Assembly (NCBI RefSeq): GCF_963576675.1
Contig: NC_088915.1
Span: 81,663,501-81,727,500 of the forward strand
DNA length: 64,000 bases
Reading direction: 5' to 3'
Source of the DNA: Euphorbia lathyris
Taxonomy: Eukaryota; Streptophyta; Magnoliopsida; Malpighiales; Euphorbiaceae
Under the pieces are notes generated by a model. That model was given only the letters and a program-made list of their open reading frames with translations, did not search any database and was not told where the DNA came from. Below, piece after piece: positions 30,732 through 43,681 of this stretch (positions are counted from its first letter, which is position 1; each line of letters starts with the position of its first letter). The translations under genes and the position numbers were made by a program.

Positions 30732-33361
30732 GCATGGATCCCCATGCAAAAAAAGGAGGATTTTGGGAGCTTCTCACTCTAAAACATTTTTTAGAGAGAG
30801 AAAGTTATTTTTTTTGGGAAAAAACATTTTTTTTCCTAAAAAATCCAAATTTCCTAAAAGTTAAAATTTTACTAAAAACACCGAAAAACACAAAAATCGT
30901 AACTCGTGGAATCAACCGACTTCACCTGTCAATACCGATCTTGAGGTATTATCCGAGGACTAGACTCGTTTTATTTATTTCCTTTATTTATTCATTTTAT
31001 TTGTTTTATTTATTTAGGTGATAGTTTTATTTATTTAGCTAGTTATTTATTTCTCACGTTTTATTTAACATTCCGTATTTATTTAATTTTTCGACTCGTA
31101 TTAAATAAACGCATGGATTTGTTTTGAAATAAAAACCTCGTTTAACATCTCAATACGAACCGTGATCCGATCCAAAGGTAGTTCGGGATTAAAAAACGTT
31201 GTAATTATAAGTTTTGGAAAATATTTCTAAATAACGTTTTAAAAGCTAACATCGTCTTAGGAGTCTCCGTTATAGACTATGATCCAATTTGGGTAGTTCG
31301 GAGGTCCAAAACGGTAGAATAGATCTAATCTAAAGCTTTTTAATAAATCTGGAAACTGTTGGAGTAGTTCTGTAATTTTCCATTTTCTATCACTAAAAGC
31401 AGTTTACCGACGGATTTTCCGTCGGTAAAGCTGCTGGAATGTAAAAAATGTTGTTTTGGTCCTTCTTTCTCAACTTTTAGACTTTTGGTCCTTTATATAT
31501 ATATATATGTATAATCATGTAATATATGCATTCAAATTATTTTTAATTATTTTGTATATATTTATTCAACATGTTTAGATATTATTTTTCATTAATTTGA
31601 TTTGATAAAATTATATGTATATATATAGATTTTCCTTTAAATTCATTTAAACTATACATACTTGTCATTTTGGGGTTATTAGGGGTTATTTTCTATATAT
31701 ACTTATCATAATAGTTTTGAGGTTAAAGGTTAATTTCTTATCATTTGTGAATATTATTGTCTTTTTTATCTATTAATCATAGTCTTTATTATTTACCTTT
31801 TCTTTTATGTATATGTATAATTATCATTTCTATCAAAAAATATATATATATGTACATCTTTCTTCTTTTCCTTTTAAATTTCCTATATGTATATATGATT
31901 TGGAAAATGTTTTGGTTGGGTAAATTGGAATTTGATTTATTAATTGTTGTCATTATGTTCAAATGAAGGATAATTGAGTGAAAAAGGGAAAATAAAAGAT
32001 AAAAAGAGATTTCAAGTTGTTTGTTTAAATTAAAGCTTTCCTAGATATTCTTCAAGTGTAAATAAAAGATTTTTGTCATTTTAAACCGTTTCCAAAATAC
32101 CACGTGTTGAAACCTTAATTCGTTCCAACGGCGGATTAAGCGAACCTTGTAAATAAAACCATTTTCATTATAAATAACCGAGTTTTGAATCGTTTTCCTG
32201 ATTAAACAGTTTTGTACAAAAATAAATGGACTTGTATGTTTAATCACGTTTTTTGTTAAAACTTCTTATCTCACGTTTTCAAACGCTCGAGTCGTTCCAA
32301 CGGCGATTCGAGTCGATGTCATGTGAATTAACGGGGTTTTAAAACGTACCTAAATCATTCCAACGGCGATTAAGGTACGAACCATGTAAATAAACTCGTT
32401 TTCGGGGAATGAGATTAGCTTAGAGTTAGTATATGGTCTAAAGCATAAAATCACACTGTGAATAAATCAATTCTTTCTTCTCCCCCTCTCTCTCCTGTAT
32501 ATTTTAAAATTATACAAAATGGGTGATTCTTTACTAAAATGGCTTTCAAATAACATGCTCAAAACGGTTTTCAAAGCGAGAAAGAAAAGGGTTCAAATGA
32601 ATTTTAAACTTAAAGAAATATGCGATTAGTCCGTTATCGCCTAACACGCTAAGTAGGAGGCCGGTGGTTCATAACCGGGCGATGTTGGGGTGCCTAGTAG
32701 CCTTTCTCCGAAAAGGAGCTAGCCTTCTCGGCTCGTACCTAAGTTTCCCAAACCCACACCGGTCTCCCGCAAGGGATCGGTGTTCATTTTCCCATTCGTG
32801 GGTGGCGACTCTTCCATACTCCGAGCTCCGGCCCTGCCGAGCAGCTTGATTCCGCGATTGGTTGCTTTCGGCGCCAATCACAGCATCTGTCATCAACGGT
32901 GTCCACCCCCCGGTCCGCCCGTGCGAGGCCGCGACACCTACAATGGGGTAATACTTAAATTAGATTATGATAATTGGATGAGCAAACTCATGTTGTCATA
33001 AACTAATGGGCAATATGGTTGGGATTAATATGAATAGCATATTAGTTACTAATGTGGTTAGTAACCCAATAACCTAGGAATCACATTAAAGATGTGATTG
33101 ATTACATGAATCTACCTAACAAATGAGACTAGCTTGTTGAGCAAACTCAAGGCGAAATCTCAAGAGTTAGGATCCTAGCTCACTAAAGGATTTGCGAAAT
33201 TCTTCGAATGAATATAGAGGGCTATTAATTTGTCAAAATAGTGGGAGCAATCTAAAATAAACAAAAGGCCTATAATTTTAGATTGATGTATTTTAAAGCA
33301 AATGAATAACGTACGTTTACTCTTTCTCACTCTCAAGTTATATTAAAACACTCTTAAAATC

Positions 33362-34335
33362 ATGACTAACACCAATCTGCAAAATATACTTACCGATAAC
33401 AAGTTGAATAGTTCAAACTTCACCGACTGGTATCGCAACCTCAAAATCGTTTTGAAGTTCGAGAAGAAAGGGTATGTACTTGATACACTGATACCCCCTT
33501 ACCCGGCGGATGGTGCTCCCTACCAAGAATTTTATGCTTACTTGAAGCATAAGGCTGATGACGATCATGCGGGAGACATCATACTTGCATCAATGACACC
33601 GGAATTAAAAAGGCAACATGTAGAAATGGATGCTTATTCCATGGTCGCGCACCTGAAAGAGTTGTTTGTGAATCAAACTCGGTGCGAACGCTTTGAGATA
33701 ACAAAGCAGTTATATAGATGCAAGATGCAGGTGGGCACATCTGTAATGGCACATTGTGCCAAGATGATTAGCCTTATCACCAAGTTTTCTAGTATTGGAG
33801 ATGCGATGGATCATGAACTAAGTGAAAACTTACTTCTTCAGTCCCTCCCCGAGAGTTACTCGTAGTTCATCATGAACTACCAAGTGAGTGGCTTGCAAAC
33901 CTCTCTTGAAGAGCTTGAAAATATGCTCGAGACAGTCGAGCCCAATATGAAAGAAAACAAGGGGATACCTGCCCTTGCTATTGAAGGATCAAGAAGAGGA
34001 AAGGGAACTCTCCCAATCCAAACCATCCTAATAAGGGCAAGGGGGCCATGCTCACCAAAACAAAGGGAAAGGAAGTGAAGAAGCCCAAAGGAGAGTGCCA
34101 CTTTTGTGGTGAAGAAGGGCATTGGAAAAGAAACTGTTTGGTGTACCTAGCTACCCTCAAGAAGGGAAAAGCCGGGACTCCAACATCTGGTATGTTCTAT
34201 ATTTCGATAAAGAACAAACATTACGATTTTTATAGAGATGAGATTTTCTATTTTTCAGGAATATCACAAAATGGGATTTATGTGCTAGATGACAAAATTT
34301 CTGTTTCGCAATTGATACCAAAAGACATAAGCTAG
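33362..34335 (+). pseudogene. Copia gag with CCHC knuckle, protease deleted
   Basis: ATG at 33362. Gag (UBN2-type) covers 33362-33960 with WYRNLKIVL, ILASMTPELKRQ and ENLLLQSLPESYS. A TAG at 33863-33865 interrupts SYS-FIMNY, probably CAG-to-TAG. After a frame change the zinc knuckle CHFCGEEGHWKRNC lies at about 34098-34139. Then TSGMFYI runs straight into KNKHYDFYRDEIFYFSGIS and NGIYVLD, so the aspartic protease core is missing by internal deletion. Confidence 0.78.
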
Positions 34336-35577
34336 ATAATTCAACTTACTTGTGGCATTATCGTTTAGGCCATATAAACAAAAGATGCATGCTTAAGCTA
34401 CATCAAGATGGGCTTATAAATTCAATTGATCCTGAATCATTGGAAACATGCGAAGCATGTTTAAAAGGTAAAATGACAAGGACACCCTTTAGCAATAAAG
34501 GTGAGCGTGTATCAGACACTCTAGGCTTAATACATTCCGATGTATGTGGTCCTATGTCAGTCCAAGCAAGAGGAGGATTCAGATACTTCATAAGCTTTAT
34601 AGACGACCATACCCGATATGGTTATATCTACTTGATGAAGCACAAGTCCGAAGCTTTTGAGAAATTCAAATGCTTCAAGAATGAAGTAGAAAATCAATTA
34701 GGAAAGAAAATAAAGACACTTCAATCCGATCGAGGTGGCGAATATCTTTCAGATGATTTTCTGAATTATCTAACTGAATGTGGGATATGCTCACAATGGA
34801 CACCTCCCTATACACCACAACACAATGGTGTATCCGAGAGGAGGAACCGTACCTTACTAGATATGGTACGATCCATGATGAGCATAGCATTACTTCCAAA
34901 GACATTCTAGGGCTATGCCTTAGAAACCGCCCTCTTCACCCTAAATCGAGTACCAACTAAATCCGCTAGTTCCACACCATATGAATTGTTCGTTGGTAGG
35001 AAACCCGTGTTCTCATTCATGAGAGTATGGGGTTGTTCAGCATTTGTCAAACGCATTACGTCCGACAAACTAGATTCTAAATCTGACAAATGTTTCTTCA
35101 TTGGATATCCTAGGGAAACCGTAGGGTATTACTTCTATTATCCAGATGATCAGAAAGTAATAGTATCCAAGCACGCAGCTTTCTTGGAGAAAGAGTTTCT
35201 CGAAGAAACCGAAAAGGGAAGCATGATTGAACTTGGCAAAGTTCAAGAAGAAGAAACACCGACTGAAACAACAGAAGCGGTTGAGGTACCCGAAACAGTC
35301 CCATTAGATGAGACTCCAGTGCCACCTATTCGTAGATCACAAAGAGTTCATGAACTCCCAGTTAGATATGGTTTTCTAGTGGGAGATGATGATGAGGTTC
35401 CTGTGTTAGACGACGAACCCAAAAACTATGAAGAGGCTCTTACTAGTCCAGATTCTAAAGCATGGCTCGAGGCCATGGATTCTGAGATGGATTCCATGTA
35501 CACCAACCAAGTGCGTACTTTGGTTGATCCACCCGAAGGGATAAAACCCATTGGGTGCAGATGGATCTGTTGGTCCC
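34326..35577 (+). pseudogene. Copia integrase and start of RT
   Basis: GAG-pre-integrase and zinc finger: LWHYRLGHI and ETCEACLKGK. Integrase core: HSDVCGPM, QSDRGGEY and NGVSERRNRT. A TAG at 34908-34910 replaces the usual Trp in PK(S/T)FWGYA, a TGG-to-TAG change. The frame then continues through GYPRETVGYYFYYP and the acidic linker to EAMDSEMDSMYTNQ and the start of RT (GCRWI), where the SIRE insertion cuts it after 35577. Beyond that point the frame reads into the foreign LTR. Confidence 0.82.
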
Positions 35578-36900
35578 TTATAATGTAACAAGTTAGTTCC
35601 AAAGGGGGGGATAGGAACTACTTTAAATTTTAATACGTTAAGGCTGACTTCTTTTTCTTTGAAAAAGGATTACACAGCGCGCTGAGTAGATTAAGACACT
35701 AGCTTAGTCAACTGGTGACTAAGTCAGCTTCTTTCTTTGAGTCAGGAGATAGCACTTAAGTCTATTCCTGAACTCAGATACTCAATTCAACACAACTCAG
35801 CGTGACCTCTTTACTTGGTCAGTTTTGTTTAAGCAAGCAATATATATATTAAGGAGTTTAAGGTTAGAAAGATGTTACTCAGCAGATTTATCCAGGTTCG
35901 GCCTCCAAGCCTACGTCCTATCCCCGAAACACGTTCCGAGCTTTCGAATTCTCTACTGAGCTCTTTAACGGTAGAGCATCAAACCTTTTACAACTTAGAA
36001 GCTGAGTATAACAAGAGTACCTTCCTCTATACCTCTACTCACTCCTAATCTCTCGCTGAGTACTATAACCGAGTACTCAGCCTCTCCTTTCTAATCTCTA
36101 GAAATGATAAAGATTTGTCCTAAACAACAATTGCTAAGACACCTTAGATGATTGAATAATCACTCTAGACTTTTACACGAAAGATATATAATTTGGTGTA
36201 AGAATTTGCTTTGCTTTTCTTCACAGAACTTTGAGTAGATTTTTGGTCAGCGTAATGGCTTGATCAAGTTCTATGTAAATGAAGCAACTGAAGGGCTCTA
36301 TTTATAGAGACGTCTGAGACATCAGTCATTTCGAATTTCGAAATAACCGTTGGAGGGAAACGGCTTCCTGTCGTTGTCACTCAGTCTTGCTCAGAGCTCT
36401 CGGCCAATCAGATTTGAGTATCTTCTGTCCTCGGTCAGCTTTTAGTCATTTCGGCAGAATGTCTCTCCATTTATGGTAAGGTTAACTAGACAGCGTCCTG
36501 TGTCTTCTGAACTTTACCCAAAGTGGAAATACTTTGTCTGGAAGTTGTTCTTGCTCAGCTTCTGTCTTGTACTCTTTGTCGATTCAACTCAGCAGCTTCA
36601 TTCCGAAGTTGTTCAACGAAGGTCTTCTAGATCCTTCTCTTCGCTGAGCTGCGTTTTGTTCATAACGACAGCGTTTTATACACGTGGATCGAGTGGTCTT
36701 GATCTGTTTGACTTGGGCTTTGACTTCCGTATGGGCTTTAAGCCTTTTAGTCTTTATGTCTTATAAACAATTTAACTCAACATTGAACAAACACATTAGT
36801 GTAATAAATCAAAGCATTTAAACTTAGTGTGTTTAGAATATATTTAATTTTACTTAAATAATTTTGTCAAATCAAAATCATGTGGAAAGGTGTTTCAACA
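35578..36900 (-). repeat. SIRE LTR 1 (3' end of the array in transcription order)
   Basis: On the plus strand tgttggtccctt...ggtgtttcaaca. A minus-strand TATA element sits in the palindromic ctctatttatagag at 36296-36309. Next to it on the internal side is the polypurine tract (aaaatgggggagtt on the minus strand, 36901-36914). Confidence 0.9.
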
Positions 36901-36914
36901 AACTCCCCCATTTT
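36901..36914 (-). promoter_or_regulatory. Polypurine tract, SIRE copy 1
   Basis: aaaatgggggagtt on the minus strand, immediately upstream of the LTR start TGTTGAAACACC; it would prime plus-strand DNA synthesis. The same tract for copy 2 is at 46816-46829. Confidence 0.75.
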
Positions 36915-37445
36915 GATGTTGGCAAAACTATTCAGCGAGGAACTCAGTGTTGAGCTCCCCTATGATAGTTGACCTATTATTACTTAGCAAACTCCCCCGT
37001 CAGGGTTGAGCTACTGACTCAGTTTTACTCTAAACATTTTAAGGTTTAATTGAGTGAGTCTAAGGTCAGTTTTCAGATATAGGTCAGCTCATGGAACATA
37101 TTCTATTTTACTCAGTATTTAAGCGGAAGGTTTAACATTCAGAGTGCACTGAGTAATCATTTTGTTCAATGGGACTTATGAGACAGTGTTTTATAAACAT
37201 ACAAGACAATGTCAAACATTTAATCAGCATAAGATACAATCAACAAGTATTATAAGCATTAAACATAGTTGATGTATTTGAAGATACATAATAACATAAT
37301 ACTCAGCATCGTATGAAATAACTCATGTTAGGATAAAAGATGCAAGTATTGTATTGAAGTAAAGTAGTCAGCATACATAGCAAAAGATGAGCATAAAAGA
37401 ACATAGAGACTACAGACTAAGTACAAAAACTAAGCTAGCCCATTT

Positions 37446-40055
37446 CTACTTCTTTTTCTTTTGCTTAGACTGACTGCTTCTAGGAGCTTCCTGCTGAGTC
37501 CTAGCTGGTTCTTTCTCCCCCGTTTTGTCAGCATCGGGTGGAGGAGGAATCCTAAAGGAGTCGGTTAAGACTACGGCGGTCAGTACGCCGGACAGCTCCT
37601 TAAGTTTATCGGCACTTTCATTGATGCTGTCAAAAACAATAATGCCTTCATCCAAGACATCTTTAGGTATACCTAGTTCAGCAGCGCTGAGTAAGCTCAG
37701 GATGTAGGCTTGAGACTTACCTACCCAAGTAATTATATCTGACAGCGCAGCAAACACTTGATGAAACGTCTTCAGCAGAGCTGAGTCATAGTATTGGCGC
37801 TGGATATTATTATGACGCACATGTGTGAAGGTCCTTTGGGTAGTGACCAGAATCTCATTCTGCTTCATCTGATCAGTGTCCATCTCTTGTTTATTTAAGT
37901 TCAGTAGACGAACTGCTTCGCTAATTTGCTCCACTGAGCATTGAGAGTAGGAGGCCAGCTGATTGTTGGTCTTGATTTGCTCAGTGTGAAGCTGGGCAAA
38001 GAGCATCTTAACTTCATCAGAAGTTGCATACTGAGTATTCGCAGCTGACAAGGTCTGGAATTGGCCTTGAAGAGTGTTAAGATGTTGAACAGTTGTCAGT
38101 TGGAGCTCAGCCAGCTTAGTTATTGAGTCCTGCTTGGGCTGATGTGATTGAATTGAGATCATATCACTTAGCAGATCCTTCAGTCCTTTAACCTCATTTA
38201 AGAGCTGAGTGACTTGGGATAGCTGATTTGATGCATTGCCACTAGACCCAGCAGTAGGTTCAGCAGTTTGATGAATGTCCTTAATTAATGACTGCACCGA
38301 GTTGATGAGTTTTCTACCAGACTCGGTGGCATGCAGATAGCTTAGGGATCCTTCATCGTGTTGCCTAGTTTCCTCAGTATGACCAGTTTGTGGAGGAGTC
38401 AGAGTTATGACGTGGTCAGTGACTGGAATGGAGTTTTCAGTCTGCACTTGGAGTTCTGGAAGAGATGGTGGATCGGTAGGAGTTATGGTTGGTGAAGTGG
38501 TAACCCTAATGGATTCAGTGCTGACGGGGGCAGGAATGTTCTGAGTCAGCACAGTGCTTGGAGCAGCAACATTGACGAGAACTTGCTCGATTTGGCTTGT
38601 AGAGTTAGCGGAAGCATTCAAGTCGGCTTGTTCCTTTTGTGAAGAAACAGAGGCTTGCTTTTCAAGAGAAGCTTGTTGAGAAAAAGGGGTTTGCTTACTG
38701 AAAAACTTCAGCTTCAGAGAAGAAGGATCTTTAGTCGGCTTTTGAACAGGGAGATCAATGACTGTTTTCTAACTTGCCTTTATTAATCTTCTTCTGCGAG
38801 GAGAAGTGGGATCAGCTTGAATAGATTCTCCTGAGTGAGAAGGAGAAGTCTCTTCTTGATCAGCATCGGGCTGATTAGCTTGTACTTGTACTTTATCTGC
38901 AGCTAACTCAGTGTTAATTGGGGTCAGCTCTGAAGACTTCTTCTTCTTCAGAGGTTGCTCAGCTTCCAGTCTTTCCTCTGTATCAGGCTCATCTTGCCTG
39001 CTTCTCTTCTCAGCTGACTTAGGTCTCTCCTGACCTTTTTGAGCAGCTGACTTAGGCTTCTTGGCCTGAGGCTCAGCCTTCTTTGAAGGAGTCCCAACAG
39101 CTTTCCTTTTTCGGGCAGCTGGAGCCTTTGTCCTTTTCCCCTTCTTTGAGATAGTTGTCTCCTCATCAGCCTCATTAGCATTTTTGCCTTTCTTAATCGG
39201 TTGGTTATACTTCAAGGCACGCAGCGCAGCAGCTGTGATCTCAGAGCCTTGGGCCTCAGTTTCCTCGAAGAGATCAATTTGATGGTCTTTGAGGATTCTG
39301 GTTATGAGTGAGCCCAGCCTAAGAGTTCATGTGCTCCTCTGGAAGCCAGCGATTAGGAAAACTGGCATATTGATGGGCTTATAAGTCAGCATGTGCCATA
39401 TGAAGCACTGCTCGAAATTTGTCACTGAGCTAGTGCAATTAATCTTGGGGTAGATGTAATTGGTCAGCAGGTAGTGTGCCATCTTTTGGTGCTGACCCAT
39501 TGAAGAACTTGAGATTTCTCCAGAGTGGCCAGGGGGTTTGTAGAAGGTGGCTTCGTACCCAGTTCCGTCATGATCACCAGTTCTCCTCAGCTTTGTTCCC
39601 TCATTCTTCAATTTCAGCAAATTGGCAAGGTAGGTAGGGTTGATAAAGATTGTCTTCTCCTTTACCACGGTTACCAGATAGTCCTGGTTGTTGTCAGCAA
39701 CCCGCAGATTGTGATAAAATTCCCTTGCTAGGTCAGGGTAAGTGGAATCTCTAATTGAAAATAGCTCGGTCCAGCCATTCTTCGATATCCATTCACAGAA
39801 TGGTTGCTCGGTTGTTACAAAGGCCTCAGAGAACCATCTTGAGAAGTCTATCTTCCACTCTCTGACGTCCTCGAAAACCTTAGTGTAGGTTCTCACTTTG
39901 GTCGGTTTTCCCTTAGATAAGGTAGCTTGACCAGCTTTCCCTTTACTCGGTGTAGTGGCTTTCGTCGTTTCAGGCGAAGTAGTTTGCCTGGATGGTTCAT
40001 CGGAACTGGTCTTAGGGTGACCGACACCGGAGATATTCACGGAAACCTTAGTCAT
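37446..40055 (-). pseudogene. SIRE third ORF, copy 1, two in-frame stops
   Basis: One frame of 870 codons, broken by TGA at 39327-39329 and TAG at 38769-38771. N-terminal part (from the ATG at 40053-40055): a Ser/Thr/Lys-rich start, then a domain resembling the 'putative plant transposon protein' family (WISKNGWTELFSIRD, YPDLAREFYHNLRV, YIYPKINC, MLTYKPINMPVFLI). Middle: very basic, with GKRTKAPAARKRKAVG and KKAEPQAKKPKS, like nuclear localisation signals. C-terminal 391 codons: coiled-coil-like and ending KQKKKK. I see no signal peptide or membrane anchor, so the 'envelope-like' label of this map position is not supported here. Confidence 0.78.
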
Positions 40056-40544
40056 AGTTTCAGAGAAAGATTTTGAAGTCTTGAGAGTTTTTAGAGAGAG
40101 AATGCTTATGCCTGAGAGTCCGGTAAGTGTAAAGAGATAACAATGGGTATTTCCCCACTATTTATAGCGGTGAAAAGTGGATCTTATCGAATCCATGTGT
40201 CAGTTTTGCTTTGGGATTGTCAACCGACAATGATCCTGGCTTTTATGACACATTCGGCGCATACGTCATCCTAGGTGGTTATTCGCGTGCTCTAGCATTA
40301 AATGCGCGTGCTCTAGCATTAAATGCAACGGATCTTATACTCAGCGCTTCGAATACTAAGCGTTTTATATTCGGAGTGGTCAGTTTTATGCAAACGGATG
40401 ATTTCTCAGTTTGAAATAACTACTCGGTGCCTATGTTTGCTCAGTATGTGATATTCATTCATTCAGCATTAATCACTCAGCATACATCTATTCACTCAGC
40501 AAATAATAGATCACTCAGCATGAATATATATTAAGAGATGGAAT
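40056..40544 (-). other. SIRE pol-third ORF spacer, copy 1
   Basis: Noncoding. It contains a 21-bp direct duplication (gcgtgctctagcattaaat, 40285-40325) absent from copy 2, and a run of actcagca-containing short repeats (about 40465-40530). The spacer of copy 2 is 49971-50455. Confidence 0.65.
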
Positions 40545-43500
40545 TTACTGAAGAGGATTAAACATACCAATGGCTTCTCTCAGTATGCTGAACTGCTCAC
40601 GAGCCAGTGGCTTTGTGAAGATATCAGCAAGCTGCTCATCCGTTGGGACGTAGGTCAGCTTTATCTCACCCTTGAGTACATGGTCTCTAATGAAGTGATG
40701 TCTTATGCTGACATGCTTCATCCTGCTGTGTTGAATTGGGTTCTTTGATAGATCAATTGCACTTTTGTTGTCATATTTGACCTCAATTGTCTTTGTTTGA
40801 ACACCATAGTCTTCAAGCTATTGCTTAATCCATAGGACTTGAGCAACACAGTGTCCAGCAGTAATGTACTCAGCTTCAGTGGTAGATAAGGCTACTGACG
40901 CCTGCTTCTTAATGAACCAGGATACAAGACAGCTTCCTAAGAAGTGACATCCTCCAGAGGTGCTTTTTCGTTCAAGCTTGTCTCGTCCGTAGTCAGCGTC
41001 AGTGTATCCAACGAGTGTAAAACCATGAGTGTTGGGATACCATAAACCTGCGTTCACTGAGCTTTGCAAATATCTAAGGATTCTTTTTACAGCTATGTAA
41101 TGAGATTCCTTAGGGTTAGATTGATATCTAGCACAGTAGCATACTGAGAACTGAATGTCCGGTCTACTTGCTGTTAAGTAAAGTAGAGAGCCTATCATAC
41201 CTCGATACAATTTGCTGTCTACCGACTTACCATTCTCGTCAGCGCAGAGGACAGTGTCAGTGCCCATAGGAGTAGATATTGGCTTGCAAATTTCAAGATC
41301 ATATTTCTTCAATATCTCCTTGGCATATTTAGCTTGACTGATGAAGATGCCATTTTTCCCTTGTTTGATTTGAAGTCTAAGGAAGAAGTTGAGTTCTCCC
41401 ATCATAGACATTTCAAACTCAGTCTGTATTTGCTTGCTAAATTCCTTGCACATTGACTCATTAGTAGCACCGAAAATAATATCATCCACATATATTTGAG
41501 CCAGCAGGGTATCTTTACCCTTTCTCTTAATGAATAAGGTTGTATCAGCTTTGCCCCTGACATAGTTTCTAGTCAGCAGAAAACTAGTCAGCCTCTCATA
41601 CCAAGCACGTGGTGCTTGCTTGAGGCCGTACAGAGCCTTTTTGAGTTTATAAACGTGGTTTGGGAACTTAGGATCCTCAAACCCTGGAGGTTGATTAACA
41701 TAAACATCCTCGTTTATAACTCCATTAAGGAATGCATTCTTAACATCCATTTGAAACAGTTTAAAGTTCATATAACTTGCATAAGCGCATAAAATTCTAA
41801 TAGCCTCTAGCCTTGCCACTGGGGCAAAGGTCTCACCGTAGTCAATACCTTCTTGCTTACTGTAGCCCTGAGCTACAAGTCTTGCTTTATTCCTGACTAC
41901 ATTTCCTTGTTCATCCAGCTTGTTGCGGAAGACCCATCTTGTTCCAATGGTCTTCTGACTCCTTGGATGTGGCACTAACTCCCATACATCGTTTCTTCTA
42001 AATTGATCAAGTTCCTCTTGCATTGCGCTCATCCAGAATTCATCTTCCTCAGCATCAGCGAAGTTCTTTGGTTCCTGAACTGAGACGAAGGCTACGTTGC
42101 TGAGGTATCTCCTGAGTTGGTTTCTTGTCATCAGGGTATTCTCAGCGGCATCAAGAATAGCACTCTCTGAGTGTCCTCTTGGTATCCTTATCTCCTTTGG
42201 TAGATTGATGTCTTATGCTGTTTGTGTTTCAACAATCTCTGCAGGTGTAGACTGGTCAGTGAAAACAATTTGAGGTTCACTTTTACCTTGGGTCACCCCT
42301 TGAGGGAATGACTCAGCGGCTGTATCTTGATCAGCAGGTACTGAGTGTGGATCATCCTTGGTCAGCGGCCGATATCTTCCTGCAGGGTTAGTTTTGTCGA
42401 ACTCAACATGTACTGACTCTTCTAAAACTTGAGTGCGTTTATTGAAAACTCTGTATGCTTTGCTGTTTGTTGAGTAGCCTAAAAAGATAGCTTCATCAGC
42501 TTTTGAGTCAAACTTAGCTAGGCTATCTTTGGTGTTTAAAATAAAACATCTACAGCCAAAGGCACGAAAGTATCCAATATTGGGCTTTCGTCCTTTCCAA
42601 AGTTCGTAGGGGGTCTTCTTTAGTATAGGTCTAACAAGAGCCCTATTAAGAATATAGCACGCTGTGTTAACAGCTTCTCCCCAAAAATACTTTGGAAGCC
42701 TATGCTCACTCAGGATTGTCCTGGCTATTTCAACCAAGGTTCTGTTCTTCCTTTCTACAACCCCATTTTATTGAGGCGTCCTAGGAGCAGAAAAATTATG
42801 GTCAATGCCGCTGGCTTTACAGAATTCAACAAACTGTTGGTTTTTGAATTCTCCACCATTATCACTTCGGATGTGAGCCAGTTTTAGGTCTTTATCATTT
42901 TCAAGTTTTCTAACCAAATTTGAAAATGTCTCAAAGGTCTCATCCTTGCTACTTAGCAAGATGATCCACGTGTACCGAGAGAAGTCATCTACAATGACCA
43001 AGGAAAATCTTCTTCCACCCAGACTCAGCGGCTGGACTGGACCGAAGAGATCCAAGTGTAGTAACTCTAACGGACGCTTAGTTGAGACAATATTTTTACT
43101 ATGAAAAGATTGTTTGGTTTGTTTTCCAGCTTGGCAAGCGTGGCATAGTTGATCTTTTTCAAATTTAAGTTCTGGCAGTCCCTCAACCAATTGCTTTCTT
43201 GCTAATTTGTCCAAGAGGTCCATGCTTACATGACCAAGTCTCATGTGCCATAGCCAGGAATTTTCTTCCTTTGAAACTAAGCATACAGTTTTTGAAAACA
43301 TTTTCTCCAAGTTCAGCATGAAGACATTATCAATGCGAGGGGCAGTTAAAATTAACTCATTTGTTTTACCCTCGTATATTTTACATCCAGTGTCATCAAA
43401 TATAACTTTTCTCCCATTGTCACATAGCTGAGCAACGCTGAGTAAGTTATATTTGACTCCGCTGACTAGGGAGACTGAATCAATAGTAGGATTACCTCCA

Positions 43501-43681
43501 ACGGTTCCTGACCCTACTATCTTACCCTTTTGTTGTCTCCAAAACTTACGCTTCCTCCTCGTTTACGCTCAAATGTGATGAACTGAGTTTCATCACCCGT
43601 CATATGCCTCGAGCATGCGCTGTCAATATACCACATCTTTGACTTCTCAGCACATCTCAGGCTTACCTGCAATGTAACTAG
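40545..43681 (-). pseudogene. SIRE pol, copy 1: protease, integrase, RT, RNase H, broken
   Basis: The pol frame opens at 43681, overlapping the gag stop in another frame. Protease motif DSACSRHMTG is near 43598-43627. Integrase: [37 protein letters not shown], and the Glu motif after a stop. [35 protein letters not shown]. RNase [17 protein letters not shown] and LSTTEAEYITA. Compared with copy 2 it has a 1-nt deletion in a T-run near 43530 and CAA-to-TAA at 42768 and 42213, plus CAG-to-TAG at 40818. The frame otherwise continues to TAA at 40545. Confidence 0.85.

Larger units (their letters stand above)
29160..32942 (+). mobile_element. Ogre/Tat-like Ty3/gypsy 3' end: 3' UTR, polypurine tract and LTR
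   Basis: A purine-rich aggaaagtaggggcaac (30313-30329) lies directly before TGTAGACACC, the kind of junction I know from Ogre/Tat 3' LTRs. Left of it is noncoding DNA with a 39-bp tandem array; right of it the LTR runs to CTACA at 32942. No pol sequence remains, and the left limit is not visible because it merges with the PMD upstream region. After the LTR comes copia 5' sequence, not a primer site, so this is a 3' LTR. Confidence 0.6.
30330..32942 (+). repeat. Ogre/Tat-like 3' LTR, about 2.6 kb
   Basis: Starts TGTAGACACC, ends GACACCTACA (inverted TGTAG/CTACA). TATA box cctataaaagg is at 30721-30731, an agagagagaaag leader follows, then a long AT-rich R/U5 with repeated attcc(a)acggcg(g)att-like phrases near 32118, 32291 and 32357. 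Short frames in it are not genes. Confidence 0.65.

Noticed and set aside
30429..30864. Overlapping open frames rich in GRAPN/VGRTPN repeats
   Set aside because: By-product of the GC-rich 22-bp palindromic array in an LTR promoter; frames are open in several registers and strands.
36473..36766. 97-codon plus-strand ORF recurring in SIRE LTRs (also 46388 and 56347)
   Set aside because: Antisense within the LTR, of differing length among copies, with no family resemblance.
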